Shown piece by piece: positions 17,258 to 26,201 of a stretch of 64,000 nucleotides of DNA (position 1 is the first letter of the stretch; each line of letters starts with the position of its first letter). The notes under the pieces are model-generated. The model was not told where the DNA came from. It saw nothing but the letters and a program-made list of their open reading frames with translations, and made no database searches. The position numbers and the translations under genes are program-made. Source of the DNA: Paenibacillus sp. FSL R5-0341 (GTDB lineage Bacteria > Bacillota > Bacilli > Paenibacillales > Paenibacillaceae); assembly GCF_037975235.1 (NCBI RefSeq), contig NZ_CP150241.1:4526001-4590000 (forward strand), written 5' to 3'.

Positions 17258-17554
17258 TTATGAGTTTCGAGCGGCAGCTTCCGCTTTTTTCTTTTGACGA
17301 CCTTCAATAAAATAACGCACTCTCACTAATAACATCAAACCAACCGCTACCAACAAACATTGAATGATGGGAAGCTTGTCGATTTGAAAAATAAGAAGCA
17401 TGAATGTACCCATCGCCATCAAAATATAGAGAACGATTTCCTTACCAAGCGGTAATTTCTGACGTACCCGAAACACCTTGTTATATACGTAAGTAATCAA
17501 TACAAAGATGACGATGTAGGCTACGATCGGGTGTGATGCGAACCATGCTTGCAT
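17258..17554 (-). CDS. ylaH: YlaH-like family membrane protein
   Basis: A 98-residue protein with three hydrophobic segments (about 8-27, 37-56, 60-82) and a basic C-terminus RYFIEGRQKKK. Size, topology and position beside typA match the YlaH-like family, whose function is unknown. Ribosome site AGGAGC lies nine bases before the ATG. Confidence 0.8.
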   Translation of the reverse strand: MQAWFASHPIVAYIVIFVLITYVYNKVFRVRQKLPLGKEIVLYILMAMGTFMLLIFQIDKLPIIQCLLVAVGLMLLVRVRYFIEGRQKKKAEAAARNS

Positions 17555-17660
17555 GCACAGTCAGCTCCTTTCGTTATCATGCTAGAGTATAAGTTAACTA
17601 TTGTGAAACCCTTTCGATAACTCTGAGTAAACACACATTGGAGGTGACCGTTCCGGTATC

Positions 17661-17770
17661 GGATCGTTCTTTTGATCGCTGTTATCCCCAGATTTTTTTG
17701 ATCCATTTTTCAATGGTAAAATCAGGGGATAAAGGCGAACGCTTCGCTTCTACAGAATCGATTCCGATCC
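17661..17770. repeat. Dispersed repeat family 2, copy 1 (about 110 bp, hairpin-forming)
   Basis: The core TTATCCCCAGATTTTTTTGAT ... GGGGATAAAGGCG is shared with 44895-45004. It folds as TTATCCCC / GGGGATAA, GATTTT / AAAATC and an inner CCATT / AATGG stem. The ends, GGATCG and CGATCC, are inverted repeats. It lies between ylaH and typA and has no coding potential. Confidence 0.8.
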
Positions 17771-17851
17771 CTTCACTACTTCCACTGTGCATAACATCGT
17801 CATCTTCTGTGTTCCATCAAATGCTAACTTATATAAATTATTTTGTTGTTA

Positions 17852-19696
17852 TTAGGCTTTAGAAGCCATTTTGCGTTGTTTTTCTGCACGTTCACGCTCG
17901 GATTTGTTCAGAATCTTCTTACGAAGACGAATAGATTTTGGTGTAATCTCACAATATTCATCTTCATTCAGATATTCAAGCGCCTGTTCCAACGAGAAGA
18001 TAATCGGAGTTTTAATTTTAACCGTATCATCTTTACCAGAAGAACGAACGTTAGTCAGTTGTTTTTCTTTGCAGATGTTAACAACGATATCATTGTCACG
18101 TGTATGTTCACCAACAATCATACCTTCGTAGATCTCAGTACCCGGCTCCAAGAAGAGCGTACCGCGATCCTCAACGCCCATCATGCCATAGAACGTAGAT
18201 GTACCCGTTTCAGTAGAGATCAGTACACCTTGGTGACGTCCACCCACTTGACCGGATACTACTGGAGCGTAGCTGTCAAATGCATGGTTCATTACACCGT
18301 AACCACGAGTCAATGTCAGGAAGTTTGTGCTATAACCGATCAAACCACGTGCTGGAATCAGGAATTCCAGACGAACTTGACCACTACCTGTGTTAACCAT
18401 GTTAACCATCTCTGCTTTACGTGCACCCAGGCTCTCCATTACGGAACCCATGCTCTCTTCAGGGATATCAATCAACAAGCGTTCAACAGGTTCCATTTTC
18501 TTACCGTCAACTTCTTTAATGATAACTTCTGGCTTGGATACTTGAAGCTCATATCCTTCACGACGCATATTTTCAATCAGGATACCCAAGTGAAGCTCAC
18601 CACGACCGGAAACGATAAATGCATCAGGGCTTTCCGTTTCATCAACACGAAGGGAAACGTCTGTTTCCAATTCTTTCAACAAACGCTCACGAAGTTTACG
18701 GGAAGTTACCCATTTACCTTCACGACCTGCGAAAGGACTGTTGTTCACGAGGAACGTCATTTGCAGTGTAGGCTCATCAATTTTCAATACTGGAAGCGCT
18801 TCTGGATTGTTCGGATCAGCGATGGTTTCACCAATGTTGATGTCCTTGATTCCTGCAATCGCAACGATGTCGCCTGCTCCTGCTTCTTCTGTCTCAACAC
18901 GCTTGAGACCTTGGAAACCAAACAGTTTTTCGATACGTGCAGTTTTGCTCTTACCATCACGCATAATAACCGTTACCGATTGTCCTTGACGGATCACACC
19001 GCGGTTAACACGACCAATGGCAATACGGCCAAGGTATTCATTGTAGTCCATCAAAGTAACGAGGAATTGAAGTGGCTCTTCAACATTCTCTGTTGGGTGA
19101 GGGATATGACTAACGATCGTATCGTAGATCGCCATCATGTTGTCGTCCTGTTTTGCAGGATCATTATCCATGCTGGATGTTCCGTTCAGTGCGGAAGCAT
19201 ATACAACAGGGAATTCAAGTTGTTCATCGTTGGCACCCAGTTCAATGAACAGGTCCAGTACTTCATCAATAACCTCAGTCGGACGAGCCGCTGGACGGTC
19301 AATTTTGTTTACAACAACGATTGGTGTCAGGTTGTGCTCCAGAGCTTTACGAAGTACAAACTTCGTTTGTGGCATACAGCCTTCATATGCATCAACAACG
19401 AGCAATACGCCGTCAACCATTTTCATGATACGTTCCACTTCACCACCAAAGTCGGCGTGTCCTGGTGTATCCACAATGTTGATCAGGTAATCTTTATAAG
19501 TTATAGCCGTGTTTTTGGCCAAAATCGTAATACCGCGTTCACGCTCCAAATCGTTGGAGTCCATTGCGCGCTCCTGTACCGTTTCGTGATCACGGAAAGT
19601 ACCGGATTGCTGGAGCAACTTGTCGACGAGCGTAGTTTTCCCGTGGTCGACGTGGGCAATAATCGCAATATTGCGAATGTGTTCTCTTGAATGCAT
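17852..19696 (-). CDS. typA: Translational GTPase TypA/BipA
   Basis: A 614-residue protein, the usual family length. The GTPase domain begins NIAIIAHVDHGKTTL (G1 at 14-21), with RERGITI, DTPGHADFGGEV (G3) and NKIDRP (G4). EF-G-like domains III and V and the BipA C-terminal domain with LFLEPGTEIYEGMIVGEHTR and the C-terminal RIRLRKKILNKSERER-type tail follow. TypA binds 70S ribosomes and assists large-subunit assembly at low temperature and under stress. The frame opens ten codons earlier at a TTG, but the ATG at 19696 gives the conserved N-terminus. The adjacent ylaH-like gene matches B. subtilis ylaG-ylaH. Confidence 0.96.
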   Translation of the reverse strand: MHSREHIRNIAIIAHVDHGKTTLVDKLLQQSGTFRDHETVQERAMDSNDLERERGITILAKNTAITYKDYLINIVDTPGHADFGGEVERIMKMVDGVLLVVDAYEGCMPQTKFVLRKALEHNLTPIVVVNKIDRPAARPTEVIDEVLDLFIELGANDEQLEFPVVYASALNGTSSMDNDPAKQDDNMMAIYDTIVSHIPHPTENVEEPLQFLVTLMDYNEYLGRIAIGRVNRGVIRQGQSVTVIMRDGKSKTARIEKLFGFQGLKRVETEEAGAGDIVAIAGIKDINIGETIADPNNPEALPVLKIDEPTLQMTFLVNNSPFAGREGKWVTSRKLRERLLKELETDVSLRVDETESPDAFIVSGRGELHLGILIENMRREGYELQVSKPEVIIKEVDGKKMEPVERLLIDIPEESMGSVMESLGARKAEMVNMVNTGSGQVRLEFLIPARGLIGYSTNFLTLTRGYGVMNHAFDSYAPVVSGQVGGRHQGVLISTETGTSTFYGMMGVEDRGTLFLEPGTEIYEGMIVGEHTRDNDIVVNICKEKQLTNVRSSGKDDTVKIKTPIIFSLEQALEYLNEDEYCEITPKSIRLRKKILNKSERERAEKQRKMASKA

Positions 19697-19775
19697 GGTT
19701 TGTATCCATATCCTTTCCAATTTCAATTCTTATCTACTAAACTTCCCGCAATTTCGCAGGTTACTCACAAAATAA

Positions 19776-19796
19776 GCGTCGGTGATATCCCGACGC
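19776..19796 (-). other. Hairpin in the typA leader
   Basis: A perfect 7-bp stem GCGTCGG / CCGACGC with a seven-base loop lies between the putative typA promoter and the start codon. It is followed on the minus strand by TTATTTT, a weak U-rich tract. It may be a leader structure or a terminator of the upstream gene. Confidence 0.55.
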
Positions 19797-19813
19797 ATGT
19801 CTATATCCCTTAT

Positions 19814-19841
19814 ATTATAGTTTATTATAGGCAAAAATCAA
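19814..19841 (-). promoter_or_regulatory. Promoter of typA
   Basis: TTGATT (19841-19836), a 16-base spacer and a perfect TATAAT (19819-19814), read on the minus strand; the spacer holds a second TATAAT. Confidence 0.6.
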
Positions 19842-19872
19842 GATATTTCGCACGAAAAGACCACTGGGAATG

Positions 19873-20367
19873 TTACCAGCCTCTCCCTTGACGTCCTCGT
19901 CCAAGCAATAACCAGACTCCGCCCAAGATCAAAAGGACAGCAAGTACATAGATTATTCCCGTTTGCAGCAAGGTAAATCCGAATAATATGATCGATACCG
20001 CACCAAGTATCAAAGCTGCAGGTAACACATATTCCGGTCTTCGACGCTCAGCCATTCCATATTCGAGTAACCCTATGGCGATCCCCAGCAAGAATGCTGG
20101 CCACAACCTGCTCATAAGTCCTGCACCCCATGTGTTCGTTATACTGAATAAAACACCATACACCGTTAGTATGCCTGCAGGAACGAGTGACCAGGATGGT
20201 GAAATACGCGCATAATATAACGCATGAAGGGCGATGCCTGGCAGCAAGAGCAGCAAAGGCCAGAAATTACGACCAATGAAGCCAAACACACCAAACTTTC
20301 CAAGCAGAATAATAATTCCCGCAGCTACAATAAATAGTCCAATCGCTTTTTCATTTCTCATCCTCAT
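19873..20367 (-). CDS. Hypothetical membrane protein with LiaF-like transmembrane region
   Basis: A 164-residue very hydrophobic protein with about six membrane segments, beginning EKAIGLFIVAAGIIILL and FWPLLLLLPGIAL. The pattern resembles the LiaI/LiaF-type transmembrane region found in cell-envelope stress proteins, but no C-terminal LiaF domain is present. It ends in RGRQGRGW. The ATG at 20367 has GAGGTG seven bases upstream. The function cannot be stated from sequence. It may share a transcript with typA, but a promoter lies between them. Confidence 0.65.
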   Translation of the reverse strand: MRMRNEKAIGLFIVAAGIIILLGKFGVFGFIGRNFWPLLLLLPGIALHALYYARISPSWSLVPAGILTVYGVLFSITNTWGAGLMSRLWPAFLLGIAIGLLEYGMAERRRPEYVLPAALILGAVSIILFGFTLLQTGIIYVLAVLLILGGVWLLLGRGRQGRGW

Positions 20368-20373
20368 CTGCAA

Positions 20374-20665
20374 TCACCTCTTATACCATGGCTATGTACT
20401 TTATTTCTTAATAAACGATATGCATTCCATGCTGACTGTTGATTTCCAAACCTGTAATCCTGCTTCTAGTGTATCCGATGTTTCTGCAAAAAACTATACT
20501 TTATGTCGCACTTTGCATGTGTCCTTTACCTGTATTACCCTAAAATGCGCAACTTATGACAACCCCCATGGGAGTTGCATTGACAAGAAGATTTCTCTCC
20601 ACACAAAACCGCCTAAACCAGACGGTTCAGACGGCCATATGTCCAAGCTTTTACTTGAAACTAAA
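20374..20665. other. Intergenic stretch with a weak terminator
   Basis: About 290 bases without a gene. On the minus strand ACCGTC / GGCGGT (20608-20626) forms a 6-bp hairpin followed by TTTGTG and could end the TerC-family transcript. The remainder shows no clear element. Confidence 0.45.
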
Positions 20666-21325
20666 CTATGCGTTCTTCCGCACAAATTTGTGTGCGCCTC
20701 CAACTGCGATCACAAGACAAGCCATTGCTGCGGGTAGCAGCGTATGCACCTCTGATGCCATTCCTCCCAGCCATTCTCCTAACTTGGGATCTTTCATCAC
20801 CATCTCACCTGCTGTGAAGGCCAGAATGCCTGAGCCGACGAATACCAGAATCGGAAATCGCTTCAACAAACCAACAATTAAACCACTCCCCCATACGACA
20901 ATAGGGATACTGATTGCAATTCCGATGACGATCAGAGCCAGGTCTCCATCCGCCAATGCCGCTATGGCCAAGACATTGTCCAGACTCATTACAAAATCGG
21001 CAATCAGAATGGTTTGAATGGCTTTCCAGGTCGTGGATGCTTCTCGAATATGTACTTCATCCTCATTTTGAAGCAGCAGCTTCACTGCAATCCATAGTAA
21101 CAGTAACCCACCTGCGGCCTGGATAAACGGAATTCCCAACAATAATACTGCTACGAAGGTTAGTACGCAGCGTAACACAACCGCACCAAAAGCCCCCCAC
21201 CATACCGCCTTTTTCCGTTGTATCGGTGGCAGATCCTTGCTGGCAAGCGCAATAACAACCGCATTATCTCCACTCAATACCAGATTGATCATTAAAATTT
21301 CAGTTAACAGCCATAGTGTATCCAT
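20666..21325 (-). CDS. TerC/YjbE family integral membrane protein (paralogue A)
   Basis: A 219-residue protein with seven predicted membrane segments. Both acidic TerC motifs are visible: NLVLSGDNAVVIALA (near residue 14) and ADFVMSLDNVLAIAAL (near residue 108), whose Asp residues lie inside the membrane and probably bind metal. Relatives in B. subtilis (YkoY, YceF) export Mn2+ and help metalate secreted enzymes; transfer of that role here is inference. The open frame begins earlier, but the ATG at 21325 fits the family and has GGGGGGATGAGG upstream. It is divergent from a paralogue, with an 87-base shared upstream region. Confidence 0.88.
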   Translation of the reverse strand: MDTLWLLTEILMINLVLSGDNAVVIALASKDLPPIQRKKAVWWGAFGAVVLRCVLTFVAVLLLGIPFIQAAGGLLLLWIAVKLLLQNEDEVHIREASTTWKAIQTILIADFVMSLDNVLAIAALADGDLALIVIGIAISIPIVVWGSGLIVGLLKRFPILVFVGSGILAFTAGEMVMKDPKLGEWLGGMASEVHTLLPAAMACLVIAVGGAHKFVRKNA

Positions 21326-21412
21326 GTCCTCATCCCCCCACATTAACTTGTATGTCAGAGTTGTCCATGCTATTCTTAATGATTGAACCGTATATAAGGA
21401 GTGACATATCAC

Positions 21413-22123
21413 ATGGAGCTATTTAGTCCCACTTTCTGGCTGGCTTTGCTGAACGTTGTCTTTATTGATCTCATTCTGGCTGGAGACAATGCCATCGTCA
21501 TTGGCCTTGCAGCTCGAAATTTGCACCCTTCCGTGCAGAAAAAGGCGATTCTATACGGAACGGGCGGCGCATTACTGATTCGAATTTTGGCAACGGTTGT
21601 TGTTTTATGGCTGCTTAAGGTGCCTTGGCTCTTGCTTGTTGGGGGCATACTTCTGATCTGGATTGCCTATAAATTATTGGCGGATCAGGGAGATGAACAC
21701 AATGATATCCAGGCAGGTACTTCCCTGTGGACCGCTATTCGAACCATTGTAATCGCGGATGCAGCCATGGGACTCGATAACGTGATTGCAGTCGCCGGAG
21801 CTGCGCAGCAGCATCTTGTGCTTGTCATTCTCGGACTCCTGATCAGCGTACCGATTATCGTGTGGGGCAGCACCTTGTTTATCAAGCTGATCAATCATTT
21901 CCCTTGGATCATCTATGTCGGAGCCATCGTTCTCGGGTATACAGCTTCCAATATGATCACTGAGGAGCAGCGACTTTTGCCTTACTTTACTGAACATCCG
22001 GCATTGCGCATTCTCTTCATCGTTGTCGTTATTGCAGGCGTAGTCTTTGCTGGTTATCGCAAACGCTCCAGTAGCTCCAGCAACAAGGGATCTGGCGGGG
22101 AGCAGCAGCGCTCTTACTCATAG
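21413..22123 (+). CDS. TerC/YjbE family integral membrane protein (paralogue B)
   Basis: A 236-residue protein homologous to the divergent neighbour, with motifs DLILAGDNAIVIGLAARNL (near 17) and IADAAMGLDNVIAVAGAA (near 113). It has about seven membrane segments and a Ser/Gly-rich cytoplasmic tail of about 25 residues that the paralogue lacks. The ATG at 21413 has AAGGAG upstream; a GTG four codons earlier overlaps that site and is unlikely. The probable function is metal (Mn2+) transport, by family analogy. No yybP-ykoY riboswitch is visible in the short shared upstream region. Confidence 0.88.
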   Translation: MELFSPTFWLALLNVVFIDLILAGDNAIVIGLAARNLHPSVQKKAILYGTGGALLIRILATVVVLWLLKVPWLLLVGGILLIWIAYKLLADQGDEHNDIQAGTSLWTAIRTIVIADAAMGLDNVIAVAGAAQQHLVLVILGLLISVPIIVWGSTLFIKLINHFPWIIYVGAIVLGYTASNMITEEQRLLPYFTEHPALRILFIVVVIAGVVFAGYRKRSSSSSNKGSGGEQQRSYS

Positions 22124-22156
22124 GAATCTAATCTTAAAATGTCTTCTGAATACAGC

Positions 22157-22196
22157 AAAGGACTGAACGATATTTCATCGTACAGTCCTTTTTTTG
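22157..22196 (+). terminator. Terminator after TerC paralogue B
   Basis: AAAGGACTG / CAGTCCTTT with an inner ACGAT / ATCGT stem, followed by a run of seven T. Confidence 0.93.
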
Positions 22197-22243
22197 CAGT
22201 TTACATAGCCCTTATTATGTCATTCATGCTAATTTTTATTAAG

Positions 22244-23491
22244 TTAGAACCAATCATCCTTCAACCCATTATCTCCTGCCTGATTCGATAAAATGGAAGT
22301 TTCACCGGCATGCAGTGTGATCGTTTCTGTCTGCTCTACCGCCTGATCCAGCCATTCCGGCAACAGGCTCATTGTCGATTCAATTTTATCCACAATCCGA
22401 AGATTTGGATTGGTTGAAGGCGACTTTGGCACGAAGAGAGTGCAGCAATCCTCATATGGCAAAATAGATATGTCATACGTTCCAATCTGTTTGGACAGAG
22501 TGATGATCTCCTGTTTGTCCATCATAACCAGTGGCCGTAGCAGCGGCAGATCCGTCGCACGACCAATGACATTCATACTCGGAAGCGTCTGACTCGCTAC
22601 TTGACCCAGGCTATCTCCAGTAATCAGTGCCAGTGCACGTTCACGCTCGGCAAGTTTGGAGGCAATTCGCAGCATTGAACGTCTCATCAAGGTAATAATC
22701 AGGTTATCCTGACCCAGTTGAGTAAATGCCGTTTGAATCTCTGTAAATGGAACCAGATGCAACTTGATTGTTCCTGCATGATCAGCAAGGGCACGCGCCA
22801 AATCAATGACTTTCTCTTTAGCACGCTCGCTTGTGAACGGGTAACTGTAGAAATGCACACATTCCACTTCAAGTCCACGGCGCATGGAAGACCAGGCTGC
22901 AACGGGACTATCTATTCCACCTGACAGCAGTACCATCGCTTTTCCATTCGTACCCAGCGGAAATCCACCTACTGCCGGAATGGTTTCGTTGAAAATATAG
23001 GTGCCCTGATCCCGAATTTCCACTCGCAGTTCAATATCAGGTTGACGAACATCAACACTTAATTGCTGAAACTTCCGTAGGATTGGGGAACCAACCAGAT
23101 GATTCATTTCATGGGAAGAGTTCGGGTACTCTTTCCATACCCGCCTTACATTTACCTTAAATGTGGTGCCTTCTTTGAATTCGTCTTGCCTTTCGTCCAT
23201 AAACGCAACTGCTGTTTTCACAATCTCATCTAGCTCGGATGGAGTAACTTTAACCGGACTAATCGACATTACACCGAAGACCCGCTTCAGCACCTTAATC
23301 AGTTCAGTATGTGATTCACCGCCAAGATCCACATAGACACGGCCATATTCTTTGCGAAGGCTCGCTCCTGGATAAGGTTTAAGCAAAGCCTTCACCTGTG
23401 TAATGATCGTTTTTTCAAATCGGGCACGATTCTTGCCTTTTAACATAAACTCTCCGAAACGGAGAAGCAGCATATCATATTTCATATCCAT
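22244..23491 (-). CDS. thiI: tRNA 4-thiouridine synthase ThiI
   Basis: A 415-residue protein with an N-terminal ferredoxin-like/THUMP region (about 1-165) and a PP-loop ATP-pyrophosphatase domain with SGGIDS at 190-195. A GDSLGQVASQTL motif follows near 290. It lacks the C-terminal rhodanese domain of the E. coli protein, as is usual in Bacillus. It adenylates and thiolates U8 of tRNA, receiving sulfur from a dedicated cysteine desulfurase. Its ATG overlaps the stop of that desulfurase gene (TAATG), so the two are translationally coupled. Confidence 0.94.
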   Translation of the reverse strand: MDMKYDMLLLRFGEFMLKGKNRARFEKTIITQVKALLKPYPGASLRKEYGRVYVDLGGESHTELIKVLKRVFGVMSISPVKVTPSELDEIVKTAVAFMDERQDEFKEGTTFKVNVRRVWKEYPNSSHEMNHLVGSPILRKFQQLSVDVRQPDIELRVEIRDQGTYIFNETIPAVGGFPLGTNGKAMVLLSGGIDSPVAAWSSMRRGLEVECVHFYSYPFTSERAKEKVIDLARALADHAGTIKLHLVPFTEIQTAFTQLGQDNLIITLMRRSMLRIASKLAERERALALITGDSLGQVASQTLPSMNVIGRATDLPLLRPLVMMDKQEIITLSKQIGTYDISILPYEDCCTLFVPKSPSTNPNLRIVDKIESTMSLLPEWLDQAVEQTETITLHAGETSILSNQAGDNGLKDDWF

Positions 23492-24639
23492 TACATCCGC
23501 CTTTCGAGGGGCCGCAACTGCGCCACCATCTGATGTAGAGCCTGTTCAAGCAAGGCTACATCTTTTTCTGTATGTTCATCTCCAAGACTAATACGCAATC
23601 CCCCACCAGCACAAGCTGCATCTCTGCCCATCGCAAGTAGAGCCCGACTCGGTTCAGCCGAACGTGAAGAACAGGCAGATTGGGTCGATATGGTTACGCC
23701 AAGTTGCTCCAAGGTATGCAGCGCCACTTCTGCCTTCATCCCAGGATAGGAGAAGTGCACAATATGAGGCGCCCCCTCTAAGGAACTGTTCAATTCAAAT
23801 TCAGGAATGGAATGTACCGTTTCCATCAATCGATCACGAAGCACCGTTGTACGTCGAGCAAAGTCAACCTGATCCTCTGCGGCCATTCGCATGGCCTTTG
23901 CCATGCCTACCAGCAAAGCCACGTTCTCTGTGCCTGCTCTTAGGCCCTGCTCCTGTGCCCCCCCTGACAATAGTGGCGTAAGCTCCACTCCACTTCGCAC
24001 ATACAGGAGGCCTGCTCCCTTCGGTCCACGGATCTTGTGAGCAGACAGACTGTACAGATCTGCACCCCAAGCGGCAGGTGTAGCCTTCATTTTCCCAAAG
24101 CCCTGAACACCATCCACATGGAAAAGCACGCGTGGTGCTTTCTTTTTGAGCTGTTTGCCGATCTCTGCAATCGGATGGATGGCACCTGTTTCATTGTTAA
24201 CATGCATCAGACTCACAAGCACCGTATCCGGTCTGATCGCGTCTACAACCTGCCGAGCGTCTACCACACCATCAGAATTGACAGGAATTAGCGTCACGTC
24301 CCATCCCCACTGCTGCAATTGCATAAAACTTTCATACACCGAAGCATGCTCGGTAGCCGTTGTTATGATGTGTCTGCCTCGTGACTGATAACGTAATGCC
24401 GCACCTTTTATTGCGAGATTATTACTCTCGGTCGCACCGGAAGTAAATACAATCTCTTCAGGCTTAACACCTAATGCCGTAGCACATCCGGATCGAGCAC
24501 GACGCAACAATTGATCGGCACGCTCTCCATACCCGTGAATGGAAGACGGATTTCCGAATTGTGTTTCCATAATTTCGGCCATCGTACGAATTACATCAGG
24601 ATGGGGAGGTGTCGTTGCAGCATAATCAAAATATTTCAA
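23491..24639 (-). CDS. nifZ: Cysteine desulfurase for tRNA thiolation (NifZ/IscS-like)
   Basis: A 382-residue class V aminotransferase-fold enzyme that removes sulfur from cysteine with PLP. Visible residues are the ATTPPHPDV N-terminus, EHAS (PLP-stacking His98), VDGVQG (PLP Asp), the Schiff-base lysine in SLSAHKIRGPKG (Lys202) and the catalytic Cys323 in STQSACSSRSAEPS. The start is TTG with GGGAGGT ten bases upstream. Gene order desulfurase-thiI equals nifZ-thiI of B. subtilis, where this enzyme feeds ThiI directly. Its stop overlaps the thiI start. Confidence 0.93.
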   Translation of the reverse strand: MKYFDYAATTPPHPDVIRTMAEIMETQFGNPSSIHGYGERADQLLRRARSGCATALGVKPEEIVFTSGATESNNLAIKGAALRYQSRGRHIITTATEHASVYESFMQLQQWGWDVTLIPVNSDGVVDARQVVDAIRPDTVLVSLMHVNNETGAIHPIAEIGKQLKKKAPRVLFHVDGVQGFGKMKATPAAWGADLYSLSAHKIRGPKGAGLLYVRSGVELTPLLSGGAQEQGLRAGTENVALLVGMAKAMRMAAEDQVDFARRTTVLRDRLMETVHSIPEFELNSSLEGAPHIVHFSYPGMKAEVALHTLEQLGVTISTQSACSSRSAEPSRALLAMGRDAACAGGGLRISLGDEHTEKDVALLEQALHQMVAQLRPLERRM

Positions 24640-24686
24640 TGAGGTTAGACCTCCCTTATCTCTTCGTTCATAAACCTACAGTGAGC

Positions 24687-24714
24687 ATTGTAACACGATA
24701 CCCATACAACACAA
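24687..24714 (-). promoter_or_regulatory. Probable promoter of nifZ-thiI
   Basis: TTGTGT (24714-24709), a 16-base spacer and TACAAT (24692-24687), read on the minus strand. Confidence 0.5.
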
Positions 24715-24756
24715 AAAGACCAACCGGGAACAGGCGTTTCAAGCGCTACTGCTCCC
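24712..24756 (-). terminator. Terminator of the lytic transglycosylase gene
   Basis: On the minus strand GGGAGCAG pairs with CTGTTCCC (one wobble) around a GCG / CGC inner stem; a five-T run begins eight bases later. Confidence 0.55.
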
Positions 24757-24809
24757 ACATTTGATCTCATCCTGCAATGATGTGTTAACGCAAATGTCTT
24801 TCTGTAAAT

Positions 24810-25562
24810 CTAGATCACATATTTCAACTGTGCCTTCTCTACTTTGGAGATATAATTCTGAGTTTCTGAAGGCAGACGATTAAGTGCACTCATCAGTTCA
24901 CTATCACTAGACACGCCCAGACGTGAGACACGACCCGGTCCTGCATTATATGCAGCAAGTGCCATCTTCACTTCTCCACCGAAACGCTGGAGCTGAAGGG
25001 AAAGATACTTCGTACCCGCATCAATGTTCTGGGCAGGGTCAAATGAATTACTCACACCCAGCCCTGCAGCCGTGCCATCCATTAATTGCATAAGCCCCTT
25101 GGCACCTGCGGAGGACACTATATTCGGGTTGAAGTTGGATTCTGTGTCAATAACGGCCTTGATCAATGATTCAGGGACACCATACTTGGCACTTGCCTTT
25201 GCAATCAAAGATTCATAATCCGTAGGTACAGATGCACCAGAATCCACAATTCCTGTATTGGATGAAGATAATAAAGACTCAACGATGTTATTGGAGACAG
25301 AGGAGGATCCTGCCGTATTTATATCCGGATTGTACGTGCTTCCGAGTTGCAGCCACAACAGGCCATCACTGGATCTTTTGGAGACCGTAGCGGTGGAATC
25401 TGTATTGCTCGTCGAATTGGCACCCGTACCTAACAGCCCGTCCATCACATTGGCGAAATCCACTGTTGAACCAGCATCCGATTGTGATGCACTGGTTTGG
25501 TTATTCACATTGGACAATTGCAGTTCCAACAACTGCCGCGATCCGCTTGGATCAATCTGCAT
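24810..25562 (-). CDS. Lytic transglycosylase, SLT domain, without visible signal peptide
   Basis: A 250-residue protein. Residues 1-110 are Ser/Thr/Asn-rich and low in complexity. Residues 115-245 are a soluble lytic transglycosylase domain with the catalytic Glu141 in VIDTESNFNP, then SAGAKGLMQLM, the DPAQNIDAGTKYL stretch and ALAAYNAGPGRV. It cleaves peptidoglycan glycan strands to 1,6-anhydro products. The N-terminus MQIDPSGSRQLLELQ has no hydrophobic stretch, so the export route is unclear. It is transcribed alone, with its own terminator. Confidence 0.88.
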   Translation of the reverse strand: MQIDPSGSRQLLELQLSNVNNQTSASQSDAGSTVDFANVMDGLLGTGANSTSNTDSTATVSKRSSDGLLWLQLGSTYNPDINTAGSSSVSNNIVESLLSSSNTGIVDSGASVPTDYESLIAKASAKYGVPESLIKAVIDTESNFNPNIVSSAGAKGLMQLMDGTAAGLGVSNSFDPAQNIDAGTKYLSLQLQRFGGEVKMALAAYNAGPGRVSRLGVSSDSELMSALNRLPSETQNYISKVEKAQLKYVI

Positions 25563-25682
25563 GAGTTATACCCACTCCCGTATAATTAAGCGTATTATGA
25601 CCTTATTCTACATCCTTTTACAGCAAGGTTCCATTGTTTTCAAAAAAATATATGAATCTTCCCACTTAACCTGCGCATATAC

Positions 25683-25728
25683 GAAAGAAACCTTCTGTTA
25701 TTCACCGCATTTGGGTGAGAACAGAAGG
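25683..25728 (-). terminator. Terminator of the 137-residue membrane protein gene
   Basis: CCTTCTGTT / AACAGAAGG with an inner CACC / GGTG stem (25691-25728), with short T-rich tracts on both sides. Confidence 0.7.
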
Positions 25729-25752
25729 CTTTTGAATAAATCATTTTACAAT

Positions 25753-26166
25753 TTAGCGAGCGAATGGAATCATGAAAAAATAACTCAGCGTAGCTACAAT
25801 ACCCAGTCCAATGGACCAAGCTCCCGCTGTCTTACGACCATTCACATAAGCATAGTAACCCAGTACGGCTGCGGCCGGTCCAAGTACAATTGACCACATG
25901 AACAAGGACGCGATACCGAAGGCAAGTCCCATATAACCCGCCACCTTACCTGTTGATTCCATGACCCGGTCAGCCTCATGCTTCTCAGGTACAGGCTCTG
26001 CCCGTTCGGTACCTCCAGTTCTTACAACAGTCGGAGGAGCGACCTCTGCCCCGTATTCTTCCCGATGTGCTTTTCTGGGATAATCGACACGCATACGCTG
26101 TTTTTCACCGTCAACATTGATTTTAGGACGATCTTGAAAATTAAACTTATTATCCTCATTTTTCAT
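25753..26166 (-). CDS. Hypothetical protein with two C-terminal membrane segments
   Basis: A 137-residue protein. The first 70 residues are hydrophilic and charged (RPKINVDGEKQRMRVDYPRK), followed by two hydrophobic hairpin segments (about 78-103 and 112-133) with Gly/Ala spacing like DUF4190-type proteins. Ribosome site GGAGGTG precedes the ATG. I do not recognise a function. It has its own terminator. Confidence 0.6.
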   Translation of the reverse strand: MKNEDNKFNFQDRPKINVDGEKQRMRVDYPRKAHREEYGAEVAPPTVVRTGGTERAEPVPEKHEADRVMESTGKVAGYMGLAFGIASLFMWSIVLGPAAAVLGYYAYVNGRKTAGAWSIGLGIVATLSYFFMIPFAR

Positions 26167-26201
26167 TTGGAAGCACCTCCGTTATAAATAGGGATGACTG
26201 C

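Noticed and set aside
17843..19690. 615-codon open frame on the plus strand opposite typA
   Set aside because: It mirrors nearly the whole typA gene, lacks a ribosome site and family features, and its residues (many Cys, Phe, Thr, Asn) look like an antisense shadow caused by typA codon usage.
21326..21412. Possible yybP-ykoY riboswitch upstream of the TerC genes
   Set aside because: Only 87 bases lie between the divergent starts, and no conserved yybP-ykoY sequence is visible.
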